A DNA stretch of 64,000 nt, taken from NCBI GenBank assembly GCA_039680605.1, contig JBDKTA010000008.1, positions 62,001 to 126,000 on the forward strand, read 5' to 3'. The notes under the pieces were generated by a model. That model had not been told where the DNA came from, did not search any database, and worked only from the letters and a program-made list of their open reading frames with translations. Below are positions 36,042 through 44,632 of this stretch, one piece after another. The DNA comes from Planctomycetaceae bacterium (GTDB lineage: Bacteria > Planctomycetota > Phycisphaerae > SM23-33). The first letter of the stretch is position 1. Every line of letters begins with the position of its first letter. The position numbers and the translations under genes were made by a program.

Positions 36042-36713
36042 TTACGCTGCCTTTCTGGTTTCGAGGAGGTGGCGGCTGGTCAGGATGATGGCGCCGGCGG
36101 TGGCCATTTCTTCGATGGCGCGGGCGGCGACGCCTTCTTTAACGTTCACGCCGCGGCAGCCGTCGATCACCACGTGCGTGCGGTAGCCCAGGCCCAGGGC
36201 ATCCAGGGCCGTGAACTTCACGCAGTAGTCCGTCGCCAGACCCATCACGAACACCTCGCCCACGCCGCGGGCGGCCAAGTACTCGCCCAGCGCCGTGGCC
36301 TTGCGGTGGGCGTTGTCGTAGAACGCGCTGTAGCTGTCGATGAGCGCCTCGGTGCCCTTGCGGATGACCTTGTCGATGCCGGCCACATTCAGCCCGGCCG
36401 CCAGCTCAGCACCAGGCGTCCCCTGCACGCAGTGGTCCGGCCAGAGGATCTGCTCCAGCCCGGCCAGTTCCGCCATCTCGCCGACCTTGCGGCCGTGAGT
36501 GCTTGCGAAAGAGCCATGGGCGGGCGGGTGCCAGTCCTGCGTGGCCACGACCACGTCAAACAGGTCCATCAGTCGGTTGGCCACGCCGACGACCTCGTCG
36601 CCTGCGGGCACGGGCAGCGCTCCGTCGGGGCAGAAGTCGCTCTGGATGTCCACCAGGATCAGGGCCCGTCGCGTGTTCTTCGTGTTGTTCATGTTGTTTG
36701 TAGTGTTGTTCAT
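36042..36713 (-). CDS. pncA: Nicotinamidase
   Basis: A 223-residue isochorismatase-fold enzyme that converts nicotinamide to nicotinate. The catalytic triad can be placed: Asp in ILVDIQSDFCPDGALPV, Lys in VIRKGTE and Cys in GLATDYCVKFTA; metal-binding D-x-H is in TQDWHPPAHGSF. The N-terminus is an unusual Asn/Thr run (MNNTTNNMNNTKNT) from repeated aac-act codons, perhaps a recent repeat expansion. It recycles the nicotinamide set free by KptA-type reactions. It lies 46 bases after nrtR. Confidence 0.96.
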   Translation of the reverse strand: MNNTTNNMNNTKNTRRALILVDIQSDFCPDGALPVPAGDEVVGVANRLMDLFDVVVATQDWHPPAHGSFASTHGRKVGEMAELAGLEQILWPDHCVQGTPGAELAAGLNVAGIDKVIRKGTEALIDSYSAFYDNAHRKATALGEYLAARGVGEVFVMGLATDYCVKFTALDALGLGYRTHVVIDGCRGVNVKEGVAARAIEEMATAGAIILTSRHLLETRKAA

Positions 36714-36759
36714 GGCCTGTTCCTTTCCGGCTGCACGGGCGAGGGGCCCGTGCCATAGG

Positions 36760-37449
36760 TCAGATCTCGAAGTTAAAGCCTTGCTTGACCAGGGCGTCGT
36801 ATCGCTTCTTGTCGAAGCGGTACAACTGGGCCGCCCGGTGGGCCACGTCGGTCTCGACCTCGTCGAGCCCCTGCAGAATCCCCATGGCCAGGATCTTCTT
36901 GCGGAAGTTGCGCTTGTCCAGGGGGCGGTCGAGCACCTTCTCGTACATCCGCTGGAGCTGCGTCAGCGTGAACTTGCCCGGCAGCAACTCAAAGCCGATG
37001 GGCTGGTAGCGAACCTTGCCCTGCAGGCGATCATGGGCAACGTCGAGGATGCGCTGATGGTCGAACGCCAGCGTCGGCGCGTCCTCCAGGGCAAACCAGG
37101 CCGCGTTGCGGGCGTCGGAGGCGCCCTTGACGGCGAAGTCGCCCAGCTTGACCAGGGCGTAGTACGCTACCGTGACGACGCGCCCGCGGGGATCGCGGCC
37201 GACATCGCCGAAGGTGTAGAGCTGCTCGAGAAAAACGTTTGCCACACCCGCCTCTTCCGCCAGTTCGCGTCGGGCGGCGTCCTCCAGCGACTCGTCCATC
37301 CGCACGAACCCGCCGGGCAGGGCCCATTTGCCTGCGAAGGGTTCCAGGTCGCGCTGGATCAGCAGGACCTTGAGGTCTTCGTCGTCAAGCCCGAAGACCA
37401 CACAATCCACCGTCAGAGCCGGCCGCGGATATTCGTACGTGTGTGCCAT
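36760..37449 (-). CDS. nrtR: NrtR-type regulator (Nudix domain plus winged helix)
   Basis: A 229-residue protein. Its N-terminal Nudix domain (about 10-145) has a complete Nudix box, [23 protein letters not shown], and the C-terminal part is a winged-helix DNA-binding domain ([28 protein letters not shown]). NrtR proteins repress NAD genes and respond to ADP-ribose. The box here looks intact, so catalytic activity may remain, unlike many regulators of the family. It is first gene of the second transcription unit, with paired operators directly upstream. AAAGGAA precedes the ATG. Confidence 0.93.
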   Translation of the reverse strand: MAHTYEYPRPALTVDCVVFGLDDEDLKVLLIQRDLEPFAGKWALPGGFVRMDESLEDAARRELAEEAGVANVFLEQLYTFGDVGRDPRGRVVTVAYYALVKLGDFAVKGASDARNAAWFALEDAPTLAFDHQRILDVAHDRLQGKVRYQPIGFELLPGKFTLTQLQRMYEKVLDRPLDKRNFRKKILAMGILQGLDEVETDVAHRAAQLYRFDKKRYDALVKQGFNFEI

Positions 37450-37464
37450 GGTTCCGTTCCTTTC

Positions 37465-37510
37465 GTGTCACTTATACACTATGATTAGTGTAGGTAGGAC
37501 ACTATGTCAA
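37465..37510 (-). promoter_or_regulatory. nrtR promoter with two candidate NrtR operators
   Basis: On the minus strand, TTGACA (37505-37510), a 17-base spacer and TAATCA (37482-37487) form the promoter. Two GTGT-N7-ACAC boxes overlap it: one at 37488-37502 inside the spacer and one at 37465-37479 at the expected start point. Their centres are 23 bases apart, about two helical turns, so two dimers could sit side by side. The second box shares extra flanking bases (C before, T after) with the box at pncB. Confidence 0.75.
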
Positions 37511-37567
37511 CCAGGAAATGCAAAAATATTATCTGCGACGGCAATGATCATTGCGGCGGCAGCATCT

Positions 37568-39637
37568 TTAAGGCATGTGGGGCATGTTGGAGGGCGAGAC
37601 AGGCTGTTGCGCTGCCGAACGTCCTTGAGTGCTGAGGGAACTCGGCGCCGCCTCTGTGGTCATGACAGAAACTCGCTGCCGCAACTCGGCCAGCTCTCTT
37701 TCGAAGCCGCCGGAGAGGATGGGGAAGCGGCACCAGGTTTTGGGGTCGAGGTTTTTGTCGTCGAGATGAAAGCTGGGGGCATAGCGTTCGCGCTTCCACT
37801 GGTTGCGGCACCACAGGCGGAAGAAGCGATCGATCCACGCGGCCAACTGCCCGCGGCCGTGCTGGGGGAACTCTGCCAGCATCAATTCGAAGACCTCGAC
37901 GGGGGTCTTCTTGTCGCGAATGGCGGCCCGTTCGATGGCGTCGAGCAGGTCGTAGGGCATGAGGTCGGCTTCGTCGGTCTGAGCCTGTTCGCTGGGGCGA
38001 AGCTCCGCTGTAGGCTGCTGGACATTCACCGCGTGCAACTGCGGGATCGGGCCCAGGCCGTGCGGGCCGGCGGCCTCGAGCCACCGCAGATAGCGGCGGA
38101 TGAACGCCTTGTCGATCCCGGCGATGGGGGATAGCCCGCCGCAGGTGTCGCCGTCCATCGTGGCGTACCCGACGGCCGCCTCGCTGCGATTGCTCGTGGC
38201 CAGCAGCAGGGCGCTTCGCAGGTTCGCGATCATCCACACCCCCGGCGCCCGCACGCGCGCCTGGATGTTCTGCAGGGCGATGTCGTCGCTCTGCCAGGCG
38301 AGCCTGCGGCCCAGAGCGCCCTCGACGGCCGCCACGTAGCCTTTGAAGAACGGATCGACGTCCAGCTCGATGAACTCTGCCCCGACGGCCTCGGCGACCT
38401 GGCGGGCGGCGCTGCGCGTGGTGTCGGAGCTGTTGGCTGTGGACTGGTAGACGCATGTCAGCAGTGCCCGCACGATCTGCTGCTCGCTGCTGCCTTGGAG
38501 GCCGAAATACCCCAGCCGCTTCTTGAATGCTTCCACGCCGAGGGCGGCACACGCTCTGCGGACCATCATCGCGACCAGGCACGTCACCAGTGACGAGTCC
38601 GCACCGCCGCTGAGCGACACGACGAATCCGCGCGAGCGGCTCTTGCGCAGATAGTCGAACAGCCCCAATGTCATCGCCCGCGTGAACTCTTCTTCCTGCA
38701 CGCTGGGCCCGTACTCCCAGCCGGGCTGATCGGCCGCGGGGCGGCAGAGCGGCCCGGCGGCGTAGTCGAAGGGCGCGCGGATGCACGCGCCGTCGCCGGC
38801 GGCCGGCGTGAAGCTGCCTGTACGCGACTGCGCCAGGCGCGTGGCGTCGATATCCACCACGGCCGAGGTCACGGCGAAGCTCTCGAAGCCAAAGCGCGGC
38901 CCCGCGGCGGCCATCGCGCCGCCGGTGGCGATCAGGGCCCCGCCGTCGTAGATGGCGCGCCCGGCCTCGTTGCCCAGCAGGTTGCTGTAGACGTATGTGC
39001 AGCCGAACGCGCGGCTGCCCTCGAGCACGAAGCGCTTGCGCACGGCGATCTTCCCGAAGGCGAAGTGGCTGGCTGAGGGGTTCAGGATGATGTCGACGCC
39101 ATGCTGGGCAAGATCGCCGCCGGGCCGCTTGGCCACCCAGGCATCTTCGCAGATCTCAAACCCGATCCGCACGCCGCCGATATCAAAGAACAAATCGCCC
39201 ATGCGGTAAGTGCGGCCGTCGAGCTCCACCTCGGCGGCCACGCCGGCCGGCCAGGGCTTGAACCATCGCGGCTCGTAGTGCAGCCCCTCGCCGGCCAGAT
39301 GCTGCTTGGCGACAAAGCCCAGGACGTTGCCGTCGGCCACGAGACAGGCTGTATTGAACAAGGCATTGTGATACAGCACCGGCAGGCCCAGTGAGACGAT
39401 GATGCCGCGCGTGGCGGGCAATATCTCCTGCAGCACTTGGCGGGCCATCCGCCGCAGCCCCGGCGAGGCGAACGCGTCCTCGCAGCCATAACCGCAGAGG
39501 CACATCTCCGGCAGACAGAGGATCTGCGCCCCGTCAGCCCTGGCGGCCTCGATCGCCCCGAGAATAGCCGCCTTATTGCCGTCCCAATCCAGCGGCGTAG
39601 TGTTGACGATCCCGGCGGCGACCTTGATGAGTTTCAT
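37568..39637 (-). CDS. nadE: Glutamine-dependent NAD+ synthetase
   Basis: A 689-residue enzyme that amidates nicotinate adenine dinucleotide to NAD+. The N-terminal glutaminase (nitrilase fold) has the Glu-Lys-Cys triad in LPEMCLCGYGCED, VAKQHLAGEG and GFEICEDAWV; the C-terminal synthetase has the PP-loop SLSGGADSS and LLATSNRSEAAVGYATMDGD. Length is normal for the two-domain form. It lies 20 bases after pncB and shares its promoter. It completes the nicotinamide salvage route, though a dedicated NadD is not in the window. Confidence 0.96.
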   Translation of the reverse strand: MKLIKVAAGIVNTTPLDWDGNKAAILGAIEAARADGAQILCLPEMCLCGYGCEDAFASPGLRRMARQVLQEILPATRGIIVSLGLPVLYHNALFNTACLVADGNVLGFVAKQHLAGEGLHYEPRWFKPWPAGVAAEVELDGRTYRMGDLFFDIGGVRIGFEICEDAWVAKRPGGDLAQHGVDIILNPSASHFAFGKIAVRKRFVLEGSRAFGCTYVYSNLLGNEAGRAIYDGGALIATGGAMAAAGPRFGFESFAVTSAVVDIDATRLAQSRTGSFTPAAGDGACIRAPFDYAAGPLCRPAADQPGWEYGPSVQEEEFTRAMTLGLFDYLRKSRSRGFVVSLSGGADSSLVTCLVAMMVRRACAALGVEAFKKRLGYFGLQGSSEQQIVRALLTCVYQSTANSSDTTRSAARQVAEAVGAEFIELDVDPFFKGYVAAVEGALGRRLAWQSDDIALQNIQARVRAPGVWMIANLRSALLLATSNRSEAAVGYATMDGDTCGGLSPIAGIDKAFIRRYLRWLEAAGPHGLGPIPQLHAVNVQQPTAELRPSEQAQTDEADLMPYDLLDAIERAAIRDKKTPVEVFELMLAEFPQHGRGQLAAWIDRFFRLWCRNQWKRERYAPSFHLDDKNLDPKTWCRFPILSGGFERELAELRQRVSVMTTEAAPSSLSTQGRSAAQQPVSPSNMPHMP

Positions 39638-39657
39638 GATTTCTTCCCGGCGAGATT

Positions 39658-41133
39658 CTAAGCGTTCAGGCCCCGTGCCGCGAGAATCAACCGCGTCTTG
39701 AGGTCGTGCAGGTTCTTCTCAAGACCGGCCGGGTATTCGTGCGGATTGAGGAATCGCTTGATGCCTTCGTGCAGGGCGGCAAGTTGCTCCTGCGTGCGGC
39801 TACGGACGTCGGCCAGGGCGGGCAGGTCATAGACGCATCGGCCGCCGCGAAAGACCGGCACCAGCAGGTCCTGCCATGGCGTATCTTGCGGGACGATCTT
39901 CTGCCGCGTGGGATCCTTCACGTCGACAATGGTGGTCTGGCCCTGCGGCAGACCCGTCAGTTCATCGAAGATCATGTCGGCCAGGAACTGCCCGTCATGG
40001 CGGAAGCGGCGCACCTGCAGCATGCCGGGCGTTGAAGTCTTGATGACCTGCTCGGAGAGCTTGACCTTGTGCTGCCACGGCTGGCCGGGGCGTTGGATAG
40101 CGGATAGCTTGTACACGCCGCCAAGGGCCGGCTCGTCGAAGGCCGTCGCCAGGCGCGTGCCGACCGCCCAGACCGAAATCTTGGCGTCCTGCTGCTTGAG
40201 GCTGGCGATGATGTGTTCGTCCAGATCGTTGCTGGCGACGATGAAGGCGCTGCCGAAGCCGGCCGCGTCAAGCATCTTGCGGGCCTCGATGCTCAGGTAC
40301 GCCAGGTCGCCGCTGTCCAGGCGGATGCCCAGCATCTCCCCGCCGCGCTGCCGCAGCCGCCGACCGGCCTCGATGGCCTTGCGCACGCCTTCCAGCGTGT
40401 CATAGGTGTCGACCAGAAAGATGCAGTTGTTGGGCATGGCCTGGGCATAGGCGTCGAAGGCCTCCAGTTCATCGTCGAAGCACATCACCCAGCTATGGGC
40501 GTGCGTGCCCTTGACGGGCATGCCGTACATCCGCCCGGCCAGCACGTTGGAGGTGGCGCTGCACCCGCCGACGTAGGCAGCTCGGCTGGCGGCCAGCGAG
40601 CCGTCGATCCCCTGAGCCCGCCGCAGGCCGAACTCCAGCACCGGCTCGCCCCGGGCGGCCTGGCAGATTCGCGCGGCCTTAGTGGCCACCAGCGTCTGGA
40701 AGTTGATCAGGTTCAGCAGCGGCGTCTCCAGCAGTTGGCACTGAAGCAGCGGGCCTCGCACCCGCACCAGCGGCTCGTGCGGGAAGACGGCTGTGCCCTC
40801 GGGCACGGCGTCAACGTCGCATGAGAACTCAATGGCGGCCAGGTAGTCCAGGAACGCCGGCTCAAAGAGCCCCTTGGCGTCGCTGCCCTTCAGAGTGCCC
40901 AGATACGCCAGATCGTCGCCATCGTAGCGGAAGGCCTTGAGGAAGTGGACGACGCTCTCCAGGCCGTTGACGATCGTGTAGCCGCCCTTGAACGGGTGCT
41001 TGCGAAACACCAGATGGAAGACGGCCTGGTCGTCGGTGTGGCCCAACTTCCAGTATCCATACGCCATCGTGAGCTGATACAGGTCCGTCAGCAGCGCCAA
41101 GGAGGGCTTGTAGATTGTCGTCGCGGCGTTCAT
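39658..41133 (-). CDS. pncB: Nicotinate phosphoribosyltransferase
   Basis: A 491-residue enzyme that joins nicotinate to PRPP to give nicotinate mononucleotide. Family motifs: [15 protein letters not shown] at the N-terminus, [38 protein letters not shown] and [13 protein letters not shown]. It is first gene of the pncB-nadE unit, with its promoter covered by a GTGT-N7-ACAC box. AAAGGAA precedes the ATG. Confidence 0.96.
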   Translation of the reverse strand: MNAATTIYKPSLALLTDLYQLTMAYGYWKLGHTDDQAVFHLVFRKHPFKGGYTIVNGLESVVHFLKAFRYDGDDLAYLGTLKGSDAKGLFEPAFLDYLAAIEFSCDVDAVPEGTAVFPHEPLVRVRGPLLQCQLLETPLLNLINFQTLVATKAARICQAARGEPVLEFGLRRAQGIDGSLAASRAAYVGGCSATSNVLAGRMYGMPVKGTHAHSWVMCFDDELEAFDAYAQAMPNNCIFLVDTYDTLEGVRKAIEAGRRLRQRGGEMLGIRLDSGDLAYLSIEARKMLDAAGFGSAFIVASNDLDEHIIASLKQQDAKISVWAVGTRLATAFDEPALGGVYKLSAIQRPGQPWQHKVKLSEQVIKTSTPGMLQVRRFRHDGQFLADMIFDELTGLPQGQTTIVDVKDPTRQKIVPQDTPWQDLLVPVFRGGRCVYDLPALADVRSRTQEQLAALHEGIKRFLNPHEYPAGLEKNLHDLKTRLILAARGLNA

Positions 41134-41156
41134 GGGATCATTCCTTTAATGCCTTC

Positions 41157-41191
41157 GTGTTAATAATACACTTAGTTTTCCGTCGCGTCAA
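41157..41191 (-). promoter_or_regulatory. pncB promoter with candidate NrtR operator over the -10
   Basis: On the minus strand, TTGACG (41186-41191), a 17-base spacer and TATTAT (41163-41168) make a near-consensus promoter. The box GTGTATTATTAACAC (41157-41171) contains the entire -10 hexamer, the layout expected for direct repression. It has the same GTGT-N7-ACAC form as the two boxes at nrtR. Confidence 0.8.
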
Positions 41192-41576
41192 GCTGGAACG
41201 CGGAAATATGAAGATGAGGCTGGGGCATCAAGACACCCGTCGGGTGCCGAGGACTTCGCCGAGAGAGGCCGCTCAGGTCGCCACGGAATGTCTACCCGGC
41301 GGAGATTGTTCGCACCATCGCCACGATTCCTGCTTCTTACGTCGAATTATCGGAGTCGCTGCATATCTGAATTAGCCACGGGTCGACTATGAACTCCGAC
41401 ACTCCAGCCGCGTGACAAACGGTCTGCTGACGGCAATCGCCGACAGGCCTCGCGACTATGCCGTACATCAATCCGACGGATCCGGCAATGAGAGTGGTCA
41501 TGGCGACCCACGAGAAACAGAACCGTCTCGCCCATGCCACCCGTATCGCCGTGCAGTGCGTAAGAACCCTGAGATC
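41192..41576. other. Gene-poor stretch
   Basis: Between the pncB promoter and the secreted hydrolase stop I see no convincing gene. A minus-strand frame at 41337-41540 (67 codons, one hydrophobic helix) lacks a ribosome binding site and any family resemblance. Confidence 0.5.
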
Positions 41577-42743
41577 CTACCGCGCCCTGAAGTCGACGTT
41601 GGGGCCGTATCCGTTCTTGGGATCGACGACCGGATCGATAAACGGGTTGTGCTTGGCCAGGGTGGTCTTGACGAAGGTGTCGAAGCCCTTCTGCTGGCTC
41701 AGCCACACCATGGCGTCCTGGGACGGACCGCCGTTGGTCATGGGCAGATTCGCGATGGTCTTGAGTTTCTCAAGCATGGCGGTGCGCTTGGCGGCGTCAG
41801 TTTCTTTCCTGGCCAGCTCAATGTACCGGGTCAGGCAATTCAGCTTGGCGTGCCAGTAATGCAGCGGCTCCTTCAACAGGGCCAGCAGGGCGTCAGGCTT
41901 GTCGCCGGCGTCGGCGACCTTCTTGTCGAAGGCGTCGTACTTGGCCTGTTTGTCCAGGATCTTGGTCTTGAGCCATTCCATGATGGGCTTGTCGCAAGTG
42001 TGCGGAAAGTCGCCGTAGCCCGAGACCTCGTCGAAAAACGTGCTGTCGCCGCCGGCGGCTTTGACCGCCTCGTGCGACTTCAACTGGATGGCCCTGGCGC
42101 CGCCGGAGTTTCCGCCGACGAAGAACACCGGACGACCGCGAAGTTTCTCGGCCGTGACGGTGATGTGCTTGTTGTTGTTGCCTTCGATGAAGATGAATCC
42201 GTCCCAGGGGTCCATGAACCCGCGGGTGTAGAACTGGTCGGCGAAGTTGGTGTTCATGCCCCAGCTTCCCGAGGAGATTCCGGCCAGGACCACGGCGCCG
42301 TACTTGACGGGCGTGGCGGCGGCGAGAATCCGCAGCATCTGGGCGGCGTTTCGCGGGCCCGAGTCGAGGCGGGAGGTGTATTCGGCCAGCAGGATGATGA
42401 AGTCCTTGTTGCCGGTGATGCTGGTCCAGCGTCCGATGAACTTGCGCTGGTCGACGCCGCCGCCGAGGTGTACCACGACGGGATGAGCTTTCTTGGGATC
42501 GTAGTTCTCCGGCAGGTGGACGGACATCATGACCACCGAGGGACGGCTCCGGGTGCGGTGCGTGCTCTTGCCCAGGATCGGAACGGGCAGATGAAAGGTC
42601 GCGTTAGGCTTGAGCTGGTCTTCTTTGATGAGCTTGACGTCTTCGACGATGATCGGGCAGCAGTGCGGTCCCGCAGCGGCAGCGCCCGCCAGAGTCAGCA
42701 GCACAAGGCCACTCACGCAGCAGAGGATCATTTGTTTTGCCAT
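41577..42743 (-). CDS. Secreted alpha/beta-hydrolase-like protein
   Basis: A 388-residue protein. ATG 42743 with AAAGGGA upstream begins a clean signal peptide (MAKQMILCCVSGLVLLTLAGAAAA); the upstream in-frame TTG is less likely. The core resembles an esterase: PVVVHLGGGVDQ, two nucleophile-elbow-like sites (LAGISSGSWG and VGGNSGGARAI) and a late Asp/His region. Which Ser is catalytic cannot be told by eye. It is exported; the substrate is unknown. It stands alone, between the NAD regulon and the menaquinone genes. Confidence 0.75.
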   Translation of the reverse strand: MAKQMILCCVSGLVLLTLAGAAAAGPHCCPIIVEDVKLIKEDQLKPNATFHLPVPILGKSTHRTRSRPSVVMMSVHLPENYDPKKAHPVVVHLGGGVDQRKFIGRWTSITGNKDFIILLAEYTSRLDSGPRNAAQMLRILAAATPVKYGAVVLAGISSGSWGMNTNFADQFYTRGFMDPWDGFIFIEGNNNKHITVTAEKLRGRPVFFVGGNSGGARAIQLKSHEAVKAAGGDSTFFDEVSGYGDFPHTCDKPIMEWLKTKILDKQAKYDAFDKKVADAGDKPDALLALLKEPLHYWHAKLNCLTRYIELARKETDAAKRTAMLEKLKTIANLPMTNGGPSQDAMVWLSQQKGFDTFVKTTLAKHNPFIDPVVDPKNGYGPNVDFRAR

Positions 42744-42850
42744 GTTGTCACATCCCTTTCGCAAGAGTAGAGGGTTGCCCAGTGTTTGAAACGCCCGTTG
42801 TCACCGGGGCGACCGCGAATTCTGGGGCGCAAGGTGGAAAAGGTCAACCT

Positions 42851-44632
42851 TTATGTTGAGAGCCTGATGCCGTAGCGGTCCCAGTTCCTCTCGACGCGAT
42901 GGAAAAGATCGCTGTCGAAGGCGACGCTTTGGCGGTAACCGCTCTTCCACGTCGCGTCGATGCAGATGGGGCATCGAAGGATCATGCGATTGCCGGCGGC
43001 GTCGCGACCCGCCGGGTGCAGGTCCACCAGCGGGTCGAAACGCGTGAACCAACCCCAGAGGATCAGCCTCGGGTCGTCCAACGGCACGTCCGGCCAGACC
43101 AGCACGTGCAAGAGATACTCCCGCGTGAGCGGATGGGCCGCCAGCGCCTCGCGCACGGCGGTTCTGTCGCCGGCGCGATCGATCTGGGCGACGAGCACGG
43201 CAGGGCCCAGGCGGGTCATCGCCAGGATATCCTTATGCACCGCACCCGGCAGCGGCGGCTCGGGCGGCGGCGGTTTCCGACGCGACCGGGCGGCGTCTCG
43301 CGTGGCCAGCAGGATCAGGCGGCTGCCCGTATTCATTGCCGGGCCGGTGAAATCCAGCGTGTCCTGGGCCGTCGGGGCCAGCAGGTGCAGGCCCTGGGCG
43401 GTATCGAGATTCTCCCACAGGGCGGCGCTGACCTGGGCGAAATCGTGCGTGTCGACATCCTCGTCGACGACGATCAGAACCTTCGTCAGCGACAACTGAC
43501 CGCTGCCCAGCAGGCCCAGGGCGTGTTTGAGAGCCTCGTGGGCGTAGCGCTGCCTGACGGCCGCGACGGCGAGGGGATGGAAACCGGTCTCGGGATACGC
43601 CCAAACGCTCGCGACGCCCGGAAACGCCATCGTCAGCAGCGGGGCCATCATTTCCTGCAGCGCCTGGCCGATGTAGTAGTCTTCCTGTGGCGGTTTGCCG
43701 ACGACCGTGGCTGGAAGGATCGCGTCCTTTCGCGCCAGCACGCGGTGGACGCGAAAGACCGGAAAGTCCGCGCTGTGGGAATAGTGTCCGAGGTGGTCGC
43801 CGAAAGGCCCTTCGCGGGCAACGTCGCCGGCGCTGACGGCGCCTTCGAGCACGAACTCCGCCGCGGCGGGCACGCGATGCCCCGTCGAGCGGCGATGGAT
43901 CACATCGAGCGGGCGGCCCATGATCAGCGCCGCCAGCAACCGCTCGTCGAGCCCCTCGGGCAACGGGGCGATGGCCGCCAGCGTCAGGGCCGGCGGGCCG
44001 CCCAGGATCACGCTCACCGGCAGCGGCGCCCCCATCTGGCAGGCTTTGCGGAAGTGGAAGGCGCCGCCTTTTTCGATCTGCCAGTGCATGCCCGTGGCGG
44101 CGGAGCCCAGTCGCTGCAGGCGGTAGATGCCCAGGTTTCCCGCGCCGCTGACCGGGTCGACGGTATGCACCAGCGGCAACGTGAAGAAGGCCCCGCCGTC
44201 CAGCGGCCAGCACTTCAGGCACGGCAGGCGGTCCAGGTGCGGCGGGTCGAAACATTCCTGCAGGACCGGACCGGTGCGGACGCTCTTCATGCGGGCGCGC
44301 AGGAGGCGGCGGATGGGTCCGCGCGCCGACCAGACCGCCGCGGCCGTTGGCGGCACGAGACGCTGCGCCAGGCGGACAAGGCTCTGGCCGATCTCGCCCG
44401 GCTCGCACCCGAAGGCTTCTTTCACCCGCTGCGGCGTGCCGAAGAGATTGCTCACCAGCCGGTACGGCGAGCCTTTGACGCGCTCGAACAGCAGCGCCGG
44501 CCCGCCCTGGGCCTGCACGCGGTGCTGGATGATCGTGACCTCTTGGTCGGGGTCGACCTCGGCCGCCACTCGCACGAGTTGTCCCCGAGACTCCAGGAGG
44601 TTGATGAACGCTCGCAAGTCGGTGAGGCTCAC
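42851..44632 (-). CDS. UbiD-family decarboxylase, probably of menaquinone synthesis
   Basis: A 593-residue prenylated-FMN-dependent decarboxylase. The start is GTG 44632, in a GTGA overlap with mqnD. It has the UbiD layout: MSLTDLRAFINLLESRGQLVRV at the N-terminus, NLGIYRLQRLGSAATGMHW, the REGPFGDHLGHYS motif with conserved Arg-Glu, and YHPLAV-like FHPLAVAAVRQRYAHEALK. Partnership with mqnD points to the futalosine menaquinone route, where a UbiD homologue (MqnL-type) removes a carboxyl group. The UbiX-type flavin prenyltransferase is not in the window. Confidence 0.9.
   Translation of the reverse strand: MSLTDLRAFINLLESRGQLVRVAAEVDPDQEVTIIQHRVQAQGGPALLFERVKGSPYRLVSNLFGTPQRVKEAFGCEPGEIGQSLVRLAQRLVPPTAAAVWSARGPIRRLLRARMKSVRTGPVLQECFDPPHLDRLPCLKCWPLDGGAFFTLPLVHTVDPVSGAGNLGIYRLQRLGSAATGMHWQIEKGGAFHFRKACQMGAPLPVSVILGGPPALTLAAIAPLPEGLDERLLAALIMGRPLDVIHRRSTGHRVPAAAEFVLEGAVSAGDVAREGPFGDHLGHYSHSADFPVFRVHRVLARKDAILPATVVGKPPQEDYYIGQALQEMMAPLLTMAFPGVASVWAYPETGFHPLAVAAVRQRYAHEALKHALGLLGSGQLSLTKVLIVVDEDVDTHDFAQVSAALWENLDTAQGLHLLAPTAQDTLDFTGPAMNTGSRLILLATRDAARSRRKPPPPEPPLPGAVHKDILAMTRLGPAVLVAQIDRAGDRTAVREALAAHPLTREYLLHVLVWPDVPLDDPRLILWGWFTRFDPLVDLHPAGRDAAGNRMILRCPICIDATWKSGYRQSVAFDSDLFHRVERNWDRYGIRLST

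Noticed and set aside
41337-41540. 67-codon minus-strand frame with one hydrophobic helix
   Set aside because: It has no ribosome binding site, no family resemblance and only one short frame; it stays a low-probability candidate.
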